DNA from: Microtetraspora sp. NBRC 13810
Lineage (GTDB): Bacteria; Actinomycetota; Actinomycetes; Streptosporangiales; Streptosporangiaceae
Assembly (NCBI RefSeq): GCF_030268685.1
Contig: NZ_BSRQ01000002.1
Coordinates: 434,001-498,000, forward strand
Length of the DNA stretch: 64,000 nt
Direction: 5' to 3'
Positions within the stretch are counted from its first letter, which is position 1. The number at the start of each line of letters is the position of its first letter. Positions 1 to 8,426 of the stretch are shown here, in pieces. A model generated the notes under the pieces. That model saw only the letters and a list, made by a program, of their open reading frames with translations. It made no database searches and had not been told where the DNA came from. The position numbers were made by a program, and so were the translations under genes.

Positions 1-20
1 CGCCGCGCGACGGCCGTCAC
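1..20 (-). CDS. Second sugar ABC permease, N-terminal tip only
   Basis: A GTG at 20-18 overlaps the TGA stop of the upstream permease by three bases (GTGA arrangement), the usual coupling inside importer operons. Only about six codons (M-T-A-V-A-R) lie in the window, so the product is inferred entirely from context: carbohydrate ABC operons normally carry two permeases (MalF- then MalG-like) behind the binding protein. Nothing in these 20 bases proves the family. Confidence 0.4.
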
Positions 21-907
21 GACTCCCGCCTCTCCCGGCGCACCGACCAGATGAGGTACGGCACGACGAAGACGGTCACGGACAGCACGATGTACGCGGC
101 GATGGTGGCCCCCTTGGCCGGGTCGTGGGAGTCGAAGACGGCGACCCACATGAAGACGGCGGGCACGTCGGTGACGACCTGCGTGCCGGCCACCGCGACG
201 ATCAGGTCGAAGACCTTGAGCGAGATGTGCCCCAGGATGATCAGCGCGGAGAGGGTCACCGGCCGCAGGAGGGGCAGCACGATGTGCCGGTAGACCTTCC
301 ACTCCGAGGCGCCGTCCACCCGGGCCGCCTCGCGCAGCTCATCGGGTACGCCCCGGAAGCCGGCCAAGAACAATGCCATGACATATCCGGACATCTGCCA
401 GACGGCCGGGATGGCCATCGCGGCCATCCCCCAGTCCGGGTCGCGGAACCACTGCCATTGCAGGAAGCCCAGGCCCAGCCCGTCGAGCAGCGCGTTCAGG
501 CCCACCGCGCGCTCGCCGGTGCCCGCGTTCATCAGCCAGCGCCACACGATGCCGGTCGCGACGAAGGAGATCGCCATCGGGAAGAGGTAGATCGCCCGGA
601 AGGTGCCCTCGCCCCTGATCCCGCGCTCCATCAGGAACGCCAGCAGCCAGCCCAGCAGCAGCGCGCCGCCCACGAAGACGAGCGTGAACACCACCGCGTG
701 CTCGACCGAGATGTGCCAGCGCGGCTGGTCCCACAGCTGCACGAAGTTGGTCAGGCCGACGAACCGCCCCTCCGAGATCTCGTCGTGCCGGTCCGTCATG
801 GCCACCTGGAGGTTCCAGCCCAGCATGCCGTACACGAAGATCGCGATGGCTGCGATCGAGGGCGAAAGCAGCAGCAGCCCCGGCAGCCACCTGCGCATGC
901 GAGTCAC
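17..907 (-). CDS. Carbohydrate ABC transporter permease (MalF/UgpA type)
   Basis: This 296-residue integral membrane protein forms one half of the channel of a sugar importer. Six hydrophobic segments are visible, the first at about residues 8-30. The permease EAA loop is seen as 'ELREAARVDGASEWKVYRHIVLPLLRP' spread over roughly residues 191-217; the A-A-x-x-D-G-A core is the site that contacts the ATPase. The N terminus is short, without a MalF-style extra domain. It lies 72 bp downstream of the binding-protein gene on the same strand and overlaps the next gene, so it is the middle gene of an operon. No ATPase gene is present in the window; many actinobacterial sugar importers share the MsiK ATPase encoded elsewhere. 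The substrate is unknown. Confidence 0.9.
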   Translation of the reverse strand: MTRMRRWLPGLLLLSPSIAAIAIFVYGMLGWNLQVAMTDRHDEISEGRFVGLTNFVQLWDQPRWHISVEHAVVFTLVFVGGALLLGWLLAFLMERGIRGEGTFRAIYLFPMAISFVATGIVWRWLMNAGTGERAVGLNALLDGLGLGFLQWQWFRDPDWGMAAMAIPAVWQMSGYVMALFLAGFRGVPDELREAARVDGASEWKVYRHIVLPLLRPVTLSALIILGHISLKVFDLIVAVAGTQVVTDVPAVFMWVAVFDSHDPAKGATIAAYIVLSVTVFVVPYLIWSVRRERRES

Positions 908-979
908 GCGAAGACTCCCCCCAACGGGAAACGGCGGTGCGAGGGCGCTCGCGGCGGGAGCGCCCTCGCACCGGTCAGG

Positions 980-2263
980 TCACTGGGCGTTGGCCGCCGC
1001 CGCGTCGGCGAGCGCCGCCTGGAGCGCCGCGACGTCCTGGCCCGCCTGGAACAGGCCGACCGCCTCGTTGATCGCGGCCAGCCAGGGCTGGTTCGCGACC
1101 ACGCCGTGCTGGATGGAGCCGACGAGCCTGTCCTCGCTCCAGTCCTTCAGCGCGTCCGCGAGGTAGTCGGTGTAGAGGGCGGGATCGGCGTCCTTGCGGG
1201 CCGGGATGGAGCCTTTCTTCGGGTTGAACGCGTCCTGCCCCTCCTTGCTGGCCGCCACCTTGAGCCAGGCCACGGCGCCGTCGCGGTTCTTCGCCCCCTT
1301 GGGCAGGGTGAAGCTGTCCGACAGCCACATGAAGGTGCCGTCCGTGCCCGGCGCGGGGGCCCAGTCGAAGTCCACCTTGGACTGCTTGCCCAGCCCGCCG
1401 TCCGGCGGGTTGTGGAAGAAGCCGTAGGCCCAGTCGCCCATGATGTTGAACGCGGCCTCGCCGTCGGCGACCTGCTTGGACGCGGGCTGCCAGTCGTCCT
1501 GCGGCGGACCCGCGTAGGACACGATGGTCTTGAAGTCGGTCAGCGCCCTGGTGATCTGGGGGGTGCTCCAGTCGGCGCCGGGCGCCCACAGCGCGGTGTA
1601 GGCGTCGGGGCCCAGGGAGCCGAGGAGCACGCTCTCCAGCAGGTGGGTGAGCGTCCACTCCGAGCCGATCGAGAGCGGGATCTTACCGGTGGCCTTGACC
1701 TTCTCCAGCGCGGCGACGAACTCCGGGATCGTCGCGGGCGGCCCGGCGACGCCGGCCTCCCTCAGCACGGAGGGGCTGAACCACAGCACGTTGGAGCGGT
1801 GGATGTTGACCGGCACCGAGTAGATCTGCCCGTTCACCGTGATCTGCTGGACGAGCTGGTCGGGGAAGACGCCCTTGAGCTTCAGCTCGTCGTAGAGGAA
1901 GTTGACCGGCTCCAGGTCGCCGGCCTTGATGTACCCCTGCAACTCGGCGCCCGCGTGGCCCTGGAAGGTGTCCGGCGGGGTGTCGGCCTGGAGCTTGGCC
2001 GCCAGCACCGCCCTCGCATTGTTGCCGGAACCGCCCGCCACCGCGGCGTCGAAGAACGTCAGGTCGGGATTCTGCTTCTCGAAGATCCCCCGCATCGCCT
2101 TCAGGCCGTCGGCCTCACCCGGGCCGGTCCACCAGGAGTAGACCTCGACCTGCCGGGAGGCCGACTCGCCACCGGTCGCGCCCTGGTCACCGCCGCCGCC
2201 ACCGCAGGCGGCGAGGGAGAGCAGGCCGACCAGGGCGACGGCCGGCATCCACCGTCGTCGCAT
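980..2263 (-). CDS. Extracellular sugar-binding lipoprotein of an ABC importer
   Basis: This 427-residue lipoprotein should capture a sugar or oligosaccharide outside the membrane and pass it to the adjacent permease. The start at 2263 is chosen because it gives a compact signal peptide (M-R-R-R-W then a hydrophobic run) ending in the lipobox L-A-A-C, followed by a glycine linker; an AAGGGATGG stretch sits upstream. The mature part has the family-1 solute-binding pattern, including 'YSWWTGPGEADGLKAM' and 'AAFNIMGDWAYGFF'. The frame stays open upstream to 2395, but that extension would place the signal peptide internally and would include the palindrome at 2339-2362, so it is rejected. The gene heads an operon with the downstream permeases and is likely controlled by a LacI-type repressor at that palindrome. 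The substrate is not predictable here. Confidence 0.92.
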   Translation of the reverse strand: MRRRWMPAVALVGLLSLAACGGGGGDQGATGGESASRQVEVYSWWTGPGEADGLKAMRGIFEKQNPDLTFFDAAVAGGSGNNARAVLAAKLQADTPPDTFQGHAGAELQGYIKAGDLEPVNFLYDELKLKGVFPDQLVQQITVNGQIYSVPVNIHRSNVLWFSPSVLREAGVAGPPATIPEFVAALEKVKATGKIPLSIGSEWTLTHLLESVLLGSLGPDAYTALWAPGADWSTPQITRALTDFKTIVSYAGPPQDDWQPASKQVADGEAAFNIMGDWAYGFFHNPPDGGLGKQSKVDFDWAPAPGTDGTFMWLSDSFTLPKGAKNRDGAVAWLKVAASKEGQDAFNPKKGSIPARKDADPALYTDYLADALKDWSEDRLVGSIQHGVVANQPWLAAINEAVGLFQAGQDVAALQAALADAAAANAQ

Positions 2264-2338
2264 CGATACCCATCCCTTCGGGTTGGAGTTCCACGGTTGC
2301 GTGAACGCGCGAAACGGCCCCCCGAGCGCCACCAGCAC

Positions 2339-2362
2339 GTAACTGACAGCGTTGTCAGTTAC
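2339..2362. promoter_or_regulatory. Perfect inverted repeat, likely LacI-family operator of the sugar importer
   Basis: The arms GTAACTGACA and TGTCAGTTAC are exact complements separated by GCGT. The core TGACAGCGTTGTCA resembles operators of actinobacterial LacI-family sugar repressors. It lies 76 bp upstream of the binding-protein start, where a promoter is expected. No LacI gene is in the window, so the regulator is inferred. Confidence 0.7.
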
Positions 2363-2430
2363 CCACTTGGCCCGACCGGTCGTCAAGGTGTGCACCGGTA
2401 ACGTCTGCGCAACCGATCTCCGCGGCGGTG

Positions 2431-3213
2431 TCAGAAGGAACGGGTGATCGAACCGTCCGTAAGTGCCGCGACCGTCACCCCGAAATCGTGCACCCCGCCG
2501 GCCAGCTCCGGGCCCGACATGCCCGGCGCGGCCACCACCAGCGCCCCTCTCATCAGGGCGAGGGCGACCAGGTCGGTGGTCGCCGCCCCGTCACCGGCCG
2601 GCACCGCGACCAGCACCACGTCGGACGTCTCCAGCCCGGCCACCGCGTCCACCTCGCGGATCCGGCCGAGCAGGTCGTGATGGGTCAGCCGGGCGCCGTC
2701 CGCGGACAGCAGCGCGGGGGCGGCCGGATCGAGCACCGGGAGCGGGGTGGGATCGAGGGCGAGCAGCTCGCCGAAGTCGAGGGTGTCCCGCGCCGGGCCG
2801 CGGCAGATCACCTGCCTGACCCGCGACCCTTCGGCCGCCGCCACCGCCGACTCCGCCAGGTCGGGCGTCGTGAAGAGCAGCCGGGCGTCCCAGCCGGTGA
2901 GCAGCCGCGCCGCCTCCTCACCACCCGTCCCCGGCGGGACCGACGCGGCGACGCCGCCCGCCGCGATCACCGCGTGCACCACCACGGTCTGCACCGCCAG
3001 CGAACTCACCCGCACCGCCGCCACCTGGCCCAGCCGCGCCCCGCGCCGGACCAGCCCGGACGCGGCCCGCCACACCTCGTCGGCGAGATCGCGGTAGCCG
3101 TACATCCGGCCCGCGCCGAGGTCGATCAGGGCGGGGCGGTCACCCCGCTCGTGGGCGTCGCCGAACACCGCCTCGGTGACCGTGCCCGCCACCGGCGAAG
3201 TGGTGCGTGTCAT
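2431..3213 (-). CDS. Truncated AMP-dependent synthetase/ligase-like protein
   Basis: This 260-residue protein resembles the N-terminal part of acyl-CoA synthetases (ANL superfamily). The opening 'DRPALIDLGAGRMYGYRDLADEVWRAASGLVRRGARLGQVAAV' pattern and the later 'LTHHDLLGRI' match the region around the adenylation P-loop. The expected T-S-G-T-T-G-x-P-K loop is missing: only 'LLSADGARLTHHDLL' is found there. The whole C-terminal half, including the lysine lid domain, is also absent (family members are about 500-600 residues). It is therefore unlikely to adenylate anything and may be a decayed gene or a repurposed domain. A TACCTT hexamer ends 7 nt before the ATG, which suggests a leaderless transcript. 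The neighbours give no pathway clue. Confidence 0.65.
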   Translation of the reverse strand: MTRTTSPVAGTVTEAVFGDAHERGDRPALIDLGAGRMYGYRDLADEVWRAASGLVRRGARLGQVAAVRVSSLAVQTVVVHAVIAAGGVAASVPPGTGGEEAARLLTGWDARLLFTTPDLAESAVAAAEGSRVRQVICRGPARDTLDFGELLALDPTPLPVLDPAAPALLSADGARLTHHDLLGRIREVDAVAGLETSDVVLVAVPAGDGAATTDLVALALMRGALVVAAPGMSGPELAGGVHDFGVTVAALTDGSITRSF

Positions 3214-3584
3214 GGAGCAGAAGGTAAGGCCGCCCGCCCTGCGTGGACATCGGCAGATGTATGTAAGCAGATGTGTATTCGGGGCGGGCCCGGACCGAAC
3301 GGCCCGGACCCGCTGTCACCCGCCCCCGCGATCTCGGCCTCCACCCCTCCGAGGACGCCTCGACCGCCGCGGGACGGGTGACGCCCCTGGGTGACCGCGG
3401 CGCCGGATCCCCCGGTGCGGAAACCCGCCCGCCGCCGGCCAGAGTAGCGGGAAGGCGAGGGAGCGTCGCCGCGATCACGAGGCCAACGTATGGCGGCGCC
3501 GGACCCGGGCACATGCGTCAGAGTGCGTAAGCACCCGTGTATCCCGCCGGCCCGCGAGGTGTGTAGGCCACCGGGCGGACGGGG
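3214..3584. other. Intergenic region with a direct repeat upstream of the ligase-like gene
   Basis: No convincing gene is seen. On the plus strand GCAGATGT occurs at 3253-3260 and again at 3267-3274 (14-bp period), just upstream of the leaderless promoter of the ligase-like gene, so a regulator site is possible. The remainder (about 3290-3584) is GC-rich spacer with short open frames on both strands that do not resemble proteins. Confidence 0.4.
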
Positions 3585-6068
3585 TCAGCGCCGGCGCCGC
3601 TCCAGCATCCAGGTGGCCACCTGTGTACGCGAGGAGAAGCCCAGCTTGGCGAGGATGTTCGCCACGTGCCGGGCGGCGGTGGCAGGGCTGATCACCAGCT
3701 CGTCGGCGATGCCCCTGTTGGTCAGGCCGCGGGCGATCAGCTCGGCGATCTCCAGCTCCCTGGCGGTGAGGCCGCTGCCCGGCGGGCGCGCCTCCTCCCG
3801 GACGACCGCCCCGCCGCCGGTCCCACCGCAGGTCCCGCCGCCCGTCCCGCCGCGTGCGCCCGTCAGCGTGCCGGAGAGCGCGTAGTCGATGGAGTGGCCG
3901 GCGGGCAGGCCCAGCCCCTCGCTCCACAGCTTGTTCACCATCGCCTCGCCCAGCTCGGCGCGGGCCGGGGCGAGCAGCTCCTCCAGCCTGCCCCCCTCGC
4001 CCGGCCCCGCCGGGTGCCCGGTGCGCTGCTGGATCGCCGTCGCCGCCGCGAGCAGCCGCACGGCCCGCGGCAGGTCCCCCTCGCGCCCGGCCAGCTCGGC
4101 GAACACCCTGATCAGCTCGGCGGCCCTGGCGTGCCGGCCGCGGCCCCTGCTGAGCCGCAGGCTCTCGCTCAGCCGCCGCCGCGCGGTGGCGTGGTCGCCG
4201 AGCGAGATCGCCACCCGGGCGAGCCCGGTCAGGCAGCGGATCCGCTCGCCCCGGTAGTCCAGCTCGGCCAGGAGCTCCTGCGCCTGCTCGTAGTGCGCGA
4301 GCGCCCCCGCGAGGTCGCCGCGCGCGTGCGCCACCTCGGCCAGGCCGATCACCGCCATCGCCATCGCCCAGGCGCGCGCGTCGCCCTGCCGTTCCAGCAC
4401 CTCGGCATAGCAGCGCGCCGCGTCGCGCAGCCGCCCCGCGCGCTGGGCGAGCATGCCCCTGGCATAGAGCGCGTAGCACTCCAGGTAGACGTCGCCGTCC
4501 GCCCGGGCCAGCGCGAGGGCCGCGCCGAGCGGGTCCTCCCCCGCGTCCGGATTGCCGGGATCGACCACCGCCGCCTGCACCAGCGCCAGCACCTCCCCGG
4601 TACGGCTGCCGCCCGCCCTGGAGTGCCGCAGCGCGGCGGCCGTCCAGTGCCGGGCCGAGACGAGGTCGCCGGAGAAGAAGTGCAGCTCGGCGCGGAGTGC
4701 CATGGCCTCCCCCGCCAGGCCCTCCGGCACGCCCTTGGCCTCGTCGAGCATCCGGTCGAGCAGCGGCGCCACGTCGTCGAACCTGCCGCTGCCGATCAGC
4801 GCCCAGCGCAGGTCGAGCAGCACCCGCAGGCCGCTCTCCACGTCGCCGGTCTCCACCGCCCACACCAGCGCGGTCCTGATGTTCGGCCGCACCGCGTCGA
4901 GCACCGCGAGCTGCCGCCGTACGGCGGGCCAGGTGTCGCGGGTGCGCTTGCCGATCAGCTCGCCGCACCTGCGGGCCAGCTCGCGGACGCAGCCGAGGTG
5001 CCTGCGGCGCAGCTCGTCCGCCTCGCCGCCGTCGGCCAGCCTGAGCCCGGCATACTCCCGGATCGTCTCCAGCATCCGGTAGCGGATCTCCCCCGCCACC
5101 TCGCCGTCCATGACGACCAGCGACTTGTCCACCAGCATGGCGAGCGTGCGCAGCACCTCCTCCCGCCGGACGCCCTCCCCCGCGCAGACCAGCTCGGCCA
5201 TCTCCAGAGTCCAGCCGCCGGTGAAGACGGCAAGGCGGCGCAGCAGCAGCCGCTCGGGCTCGCTGAGGGTCCGGTAGCTCCACTCCACGGTGGCGAGCAG
5301 GGTGCGCTGGCGAGCGGGAGCCGTACGGTCGCCGGAGGTCAGCAGCCGGAAACGGTCGCTCAGCCGCTCGCGGATCTGGGCGACGGACAGGTAGCGGGTC
5401 ATCGCGGCGGCGAGTTCGATGGCGAGCGGGATGCCCTCCAGCTCGGCGCACAGCTCCGCGATGCGCGCCACGTCCGCCTGGGTCCAGGTCAGGTCGGGGC
5501 GGGAGGCGCCGGCCCGGTCGAGGAAGAGTCGCACGGACTCGCTCGGCGTGCCCCCCGCGCCGTCGGCGAGAGCCTCGGCCGGCCCGAGGGCCAGCGGCGG
5601 CACCCGCCAGATGGACTCGCCGGGCACCCGCAGCGGCTCCCGGCTCGTGGCGAGGAGCACGACGTTCGGGCAGGTGGCGGTGACCCGGGAGCACAGCAGG
5701 GCGCACTCCTCGATGACGTGCTCGCAGTTGTCCACCACGAGCAGCAACCGGGCCTCGCCCAGCGCGGCCAGCAGCGCCTCCATGAACTCGCCCGAGCTCT
5801 CCGCGGTCACCTCCAGCGGGGCCGCGATCCGCTCGGCGAGCTGGCCGGGGTCGCTGAGGTCGGCCAGCTCGACCAGCCAGACCCCGTCGGGGAAACGGCC
5901 GGCCACCTGCCGCGCGAGGCGCAGGGCCAGCCGGGTCTTCCCGATGCCGCCGGCGCCGCAAAGAGTGATCATCCGGGTGGCCGTCATCAGATGAGCGAGC
6001 TCTTCGAGGTCGGACTCTCGCCCGACGAAGTCGTTGGGTTCGAGCGGGAGGTTGCTGTACGCGGTCAT
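3585..6068 (-). CDS. Large ATP-binding LuxR-family transcriptional regulator
   Basis: This 827-residue regulator combines a STAND/NB-ARC-like ATPase with a C-terminal LuxR helix-turn-helix. The Walker A loop GAGGIGKT is at residues 38-45, a Walker B-like 'LLLVVDN' at about 109-115, and the 'LLATSREPLRVPGE' sensor motif follows. A helical, TPR-like central region spans roughly 350-690. The C terminus has the LuxR signature 'LTARELEIAELIARGLTNRGIADEL' spread over about residues 765-790. A glycine/threonine-rich linker (about 735-755) built from GGT units joins the two parts. Such proteins switch on target genes after ATP-dependent assembly triggered by a ligand. It is divergent from the broken ABC exporter across 142 bp, so that transporter may once have been its target. 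No ligand can be inferred. Confidence 0.88.
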   Translation of the reverse strand: MTAYSNLPLEPNDFVGRESDLEELAHLMTATRMITLCGAGGIGKTRLALRLARQVAGRFPDGVWLVELADLSDPGQLAERIAAPLEVTAESSGEFMEALLAALGEARLLLVVDNCEHVIEECALLCSRVTATCPNVVLLATSREPLRVPGESIWRVPPLALGPAEALADGAGGTPSESVRLFLDRAGASRPDLTWTQADVARIAELCAELEGIPLAIELAAAMTRYLSVAQIRERLSDRFRLLTSGDRTAPARQRTLLATVEWSYRTLSEPERLLLRRLAVFTGGWTLEMAELVCAGEGVRREEVLRTLAMLVDKSLVVMDGEVAGEIRYRMLETIREYAGLRLADGGEADELRRRHLGCVRELARRCGELIGKRTRDTWPAVRRQLAVLDAVRPNIRTALVWAVETGDVESGLRVLLDLRWALIGSGRFDDVAPLLDRMLDEAKGVPEGLAGEAMALRAELHFFSGDLVSARHWTAAALRHSRAGGSRTGEVLALVQAAVVDPGNPDAGEDPLGAALALARADGDVYLECYALYARGMLAQRAGRLRDAARCYAEVLERQGDARAWAMAMAVIGLAEVAHARGDLAGALAHYEQAQELLAELDYRGERIRCLTGLARVAISLGDHATARRRLSESLRLSRGRGRHARAAELIRVFAELAGREGDLPRAVRLLAAATAIQQRTGHPAGPGEGGRLEELLAPARAELGEAMVNKLWSEGLGLPAGHSIDYALSGTLTGARGGTGGGTCGGTGGGAVVREEARPPGSGLTARELEIAELIARGLTNRGIADELVISPATAARHVANILAKLGFSSRTQVATWMLERRRR

Positions 6069-6210
6069 CAGCCCTCGGCGTGTGGCGGTTCAAGCCGTCA
6101 CGGAAAGTGTTACACCAATAAGCAGAGTGTGCCCACCCTCTGTCCGGTTTCGGTCCCGGCGTAAGTCACAACGATGGCGAACTGTCGGTGGCCGCGTTCA
6201 CACTGCGGGT

Positions 6211-7940
6211 ATGGCGGCTGATCTCACCCCCGGCACCGGCACCGACCGGCCTCCCCCGGAGAAGGCATCCGGAGGCGACGTCCCCGACCTCGCGGAGGTC
6301 AACGCGCCTGACTGGTTCGCCCACGCGGAGGACCTGTCGGGGACCGGCTTCCTCACCGTGGCCCGCAGGCTGCCCTTCCTCGTCGGGCACGCCGTGCGGA
6401 TGGCGTGGGGGGCGAGCCCGCGGGACACGACGCTGGCCATCGCGCTCAGCCTGTTCGGCGGCGTCTTCACCGCGTTCGGCCTGCTGGCCACGACCGGGGT
6501 GCTGGAGGCGCTCTTCAGCGCGGGGCCGACCCCCGACCGGGTGCGCGCCGCGGTGCCCGACCTGGTCCTGGTCGCGGTCGCGGCCATTCTGCGCAGTTCG
6601 TTGCAGGCCGGCGCGGGCTGGGCGCAGGCGCGGCTCGGGCCGCAGGTCAGCCGGGCCTCCGAGCGGCGGCTCTTCGGGCTGACCAGCCAGGTGGACCTGG
6701 TGTCCTTCGACGACCCGGAGTTCCACGACGAGTTGCAGCGTGCCCGGCTGCGCGGCATGGCGGTGGCCGACACGGTGGTGGACACCACGATCGACCTGCT
6801 CACCGGGGTGATCGGGCTCGCGGCCGTGGCCGGGGTGCTCGGCTTCCTGCACCCGCTGCTGCTGCCGCTGCTGGTCCTCGCGGTGCTGCCGGACGCGTGG
6901 GCGGCCGTCCGCGCCGCCCGGATGGGTTACGCCACCGACTACGCGCTGATCCCGGCCCGCCGCCGCAAGTGGATCATCACCGAGCTGATGGCCGACCGGC
7001 GCACGGCCGCCGAGACCCGCTCCTTCACCATGCGCGACTTCCTGCTCCGGCTGTACGACCGGGTCGCCGGCGCCGAGCAGGACGTCATGCTCGGCCTCGC
7101 CCGCAGGCAGACCGTGGCCCGGGTGGTGGGCGAGGCGCTGAGCGGGATCGGCACGCTCGCGGTGTTCGTCGCGCTCGGCGTGCTGCTCGCGACGGGCACC
7201 GTGCCGCTGGCGGTCGCGTCACCTTCGGTTACCCCGGCGCGGACCGCCCGGCGCTGCGCGGCGTGTCGATGCACATCGACCGCGGCGAGGTGGTCGCCCT
7301 GGTGGGGGAGAACGGCTCGGGCAAGACCACCCTCGCCAAGATCCTCTCCGCTCTGTACGAGCCGGACGAGGGCCGGGTCACCTGGGACGGCGCCGACCTC
7401 GCCACCATCGACCCGCACCGCCTGCGCACCCGCATCGCCGTGATCGCGCAGGACCACAGCCGCTGGCCGCTCACCGCCCAGCACAACATCACGATGGGCG
7501 ACGACAAGGGCGAGGCCGCACTGCTGGGCGCCGCCGAGGTCGCGGGCGCCGACCAGGTGGTCGCCGAGTTGCCCCACGGCTACGACACGCTGCTCGACCG
7601 GCGGTTCAAGAACGGCAAGGAGCTGTCCGGCGGACAGTGGCAGCGCATCGCGGTGGCCCGCGGCTTCCACCGGGACGCGCCGCTGCTGATCTGCGACGAG
7701 CCGACCGCCGCGCTGGACGCCCGGGCCGAGCACGCGCTGTTCGAGCGGATCAGGCGGCACGCCACGGGCCGCACGGTGCTGCTCATCACCCACCGCCTGG
7801 CCAGCGTCCGCTACGCCGACCGGATCTACGTGCTGGACCACGGCAAGGTCACCGAGCAGGGCACCCACCAGCAGCTCATGGCCCTCGGCGGCCTCTACGC
7901 CGAGCTGTACACCCTCCAGGCCAGCGCCTACGCCACCTGA
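6211..7940 (+). pseudogene. ABC exporter (fused TMD-NBD) broken by an internal deletion
   Basis: From 6211 an open frame encodes about 335 residues of a type I ABC exporter membrane domain, ending in 'GVLLATGTVPLAVA' at about 7218. The nucleotide-binding domain resumes in another frame at 7218 with 'VTFGYPGADRPALRGVSM'. It has Walker A GENGSGKTT, Q-loop 'IAQDHSRW', signature LSGGQWQRIAVARG, Walker B 'LLICDEPTAALD' and the H-loop, and ends at 7940. Family members carry roughly 70-90 more residues (the last transmembrane helix and the linker) between these points. The break is therefore a deletion of some 200-270 bp that also changes the frame, not a simple frameshift. Two separate products are conceivable, but a working transporter is not. 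It is divergent from the LuxR regulator. An assembly error at this spot cannot be excluded. Confidence 0.8.
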
Positions 7941-8105
7941 CCTTCAAAGAGCGGGTCCGCCGGAAATGTCGGTTACCTCTCCGCTACATTGATCTTGCAT
8001 CCGCATGAACCATGACCTACGAGATCGATGCGGTTCGGGAGGTTTCCGAATGGCTGCCGGAGAAGTGCCGGGAAGGCGACGCCACGCTGGACGGGGAGTC
8101 GACGG

Positions 8106-8426
8106 ATGACGGACGACGCCCAGGTCGACGCCCAGGTCATCGACGCCGCGGGCAGCCACGCCGCGGGGCGCGGCCTGCGACGCCTGGCGGAGGAACACGC
8201 GCAGTACAGGACGCAGATGGGCGGCCATCTCGACGGAGAGTCCCCGGTGCCCCATGAAGAGGTCGCCGGTCCCTACTTCGAGTGCCTCTCCGCGTTCATG
8301 GAGACCTGGGACGAGGTGACCGCGCAGCTCGGCTTCACCGGTGCGGGACAGATGGTCATGGCGGACAACGACGTCACCGCCGAGACCGCCAACGTCACGG
8401 GCATCGCCCATGTCATGGAGGCCTGA
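8106..8426 (+). CDS. Small ESX/WXG100-like protein of unknown function
   Basis: This 106-residue acidic, helical protein begins 'MTDDAQVDAQVIDAAG'. It shows the length and helix pattern of type VII (ESX) secretion-associated small proteins of the EspC/WXG100 kind; a tryptophan sits in 'METWDEVTAQLGF', but no strict W-x-G hairpin is seen. Its stop overlaps the ATG of the next gene by one base (TGATG), so the two are translationally coupled, as ESX substrate and partner often are. The family assignment is tentative. A short in-frame extension upstream to 8028 is possible but looks unlike protein. Confidence 0.55.
   Translation: MTDDAQVDAQVIDAAGSHAAGRGLRRLAEEHAQYRTQMGGHLDGESPVPHEEVAGPYFECLSAFMETWDEVTAQLGFTGAGQMVMADNDVTAETANVTGIAHVMEA

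Noticed and set aside
125-2401. Very long plus-strand open frame opposite the sugar importer genes
   Set aside because: It is the mirror of high-GC coding DNA; residues are R/H/Q/G-rich without any domain, while the minus strand encodes recognised proteins.
8012-8257. 81-codon frame starting M-T-Y-E-I-D-A-V before the ESX-like gene
   Set aside because: The first 30 residues look plausible, but the rest is arginine/proline-rich and overlaps the better gene at 8106 in another frame.
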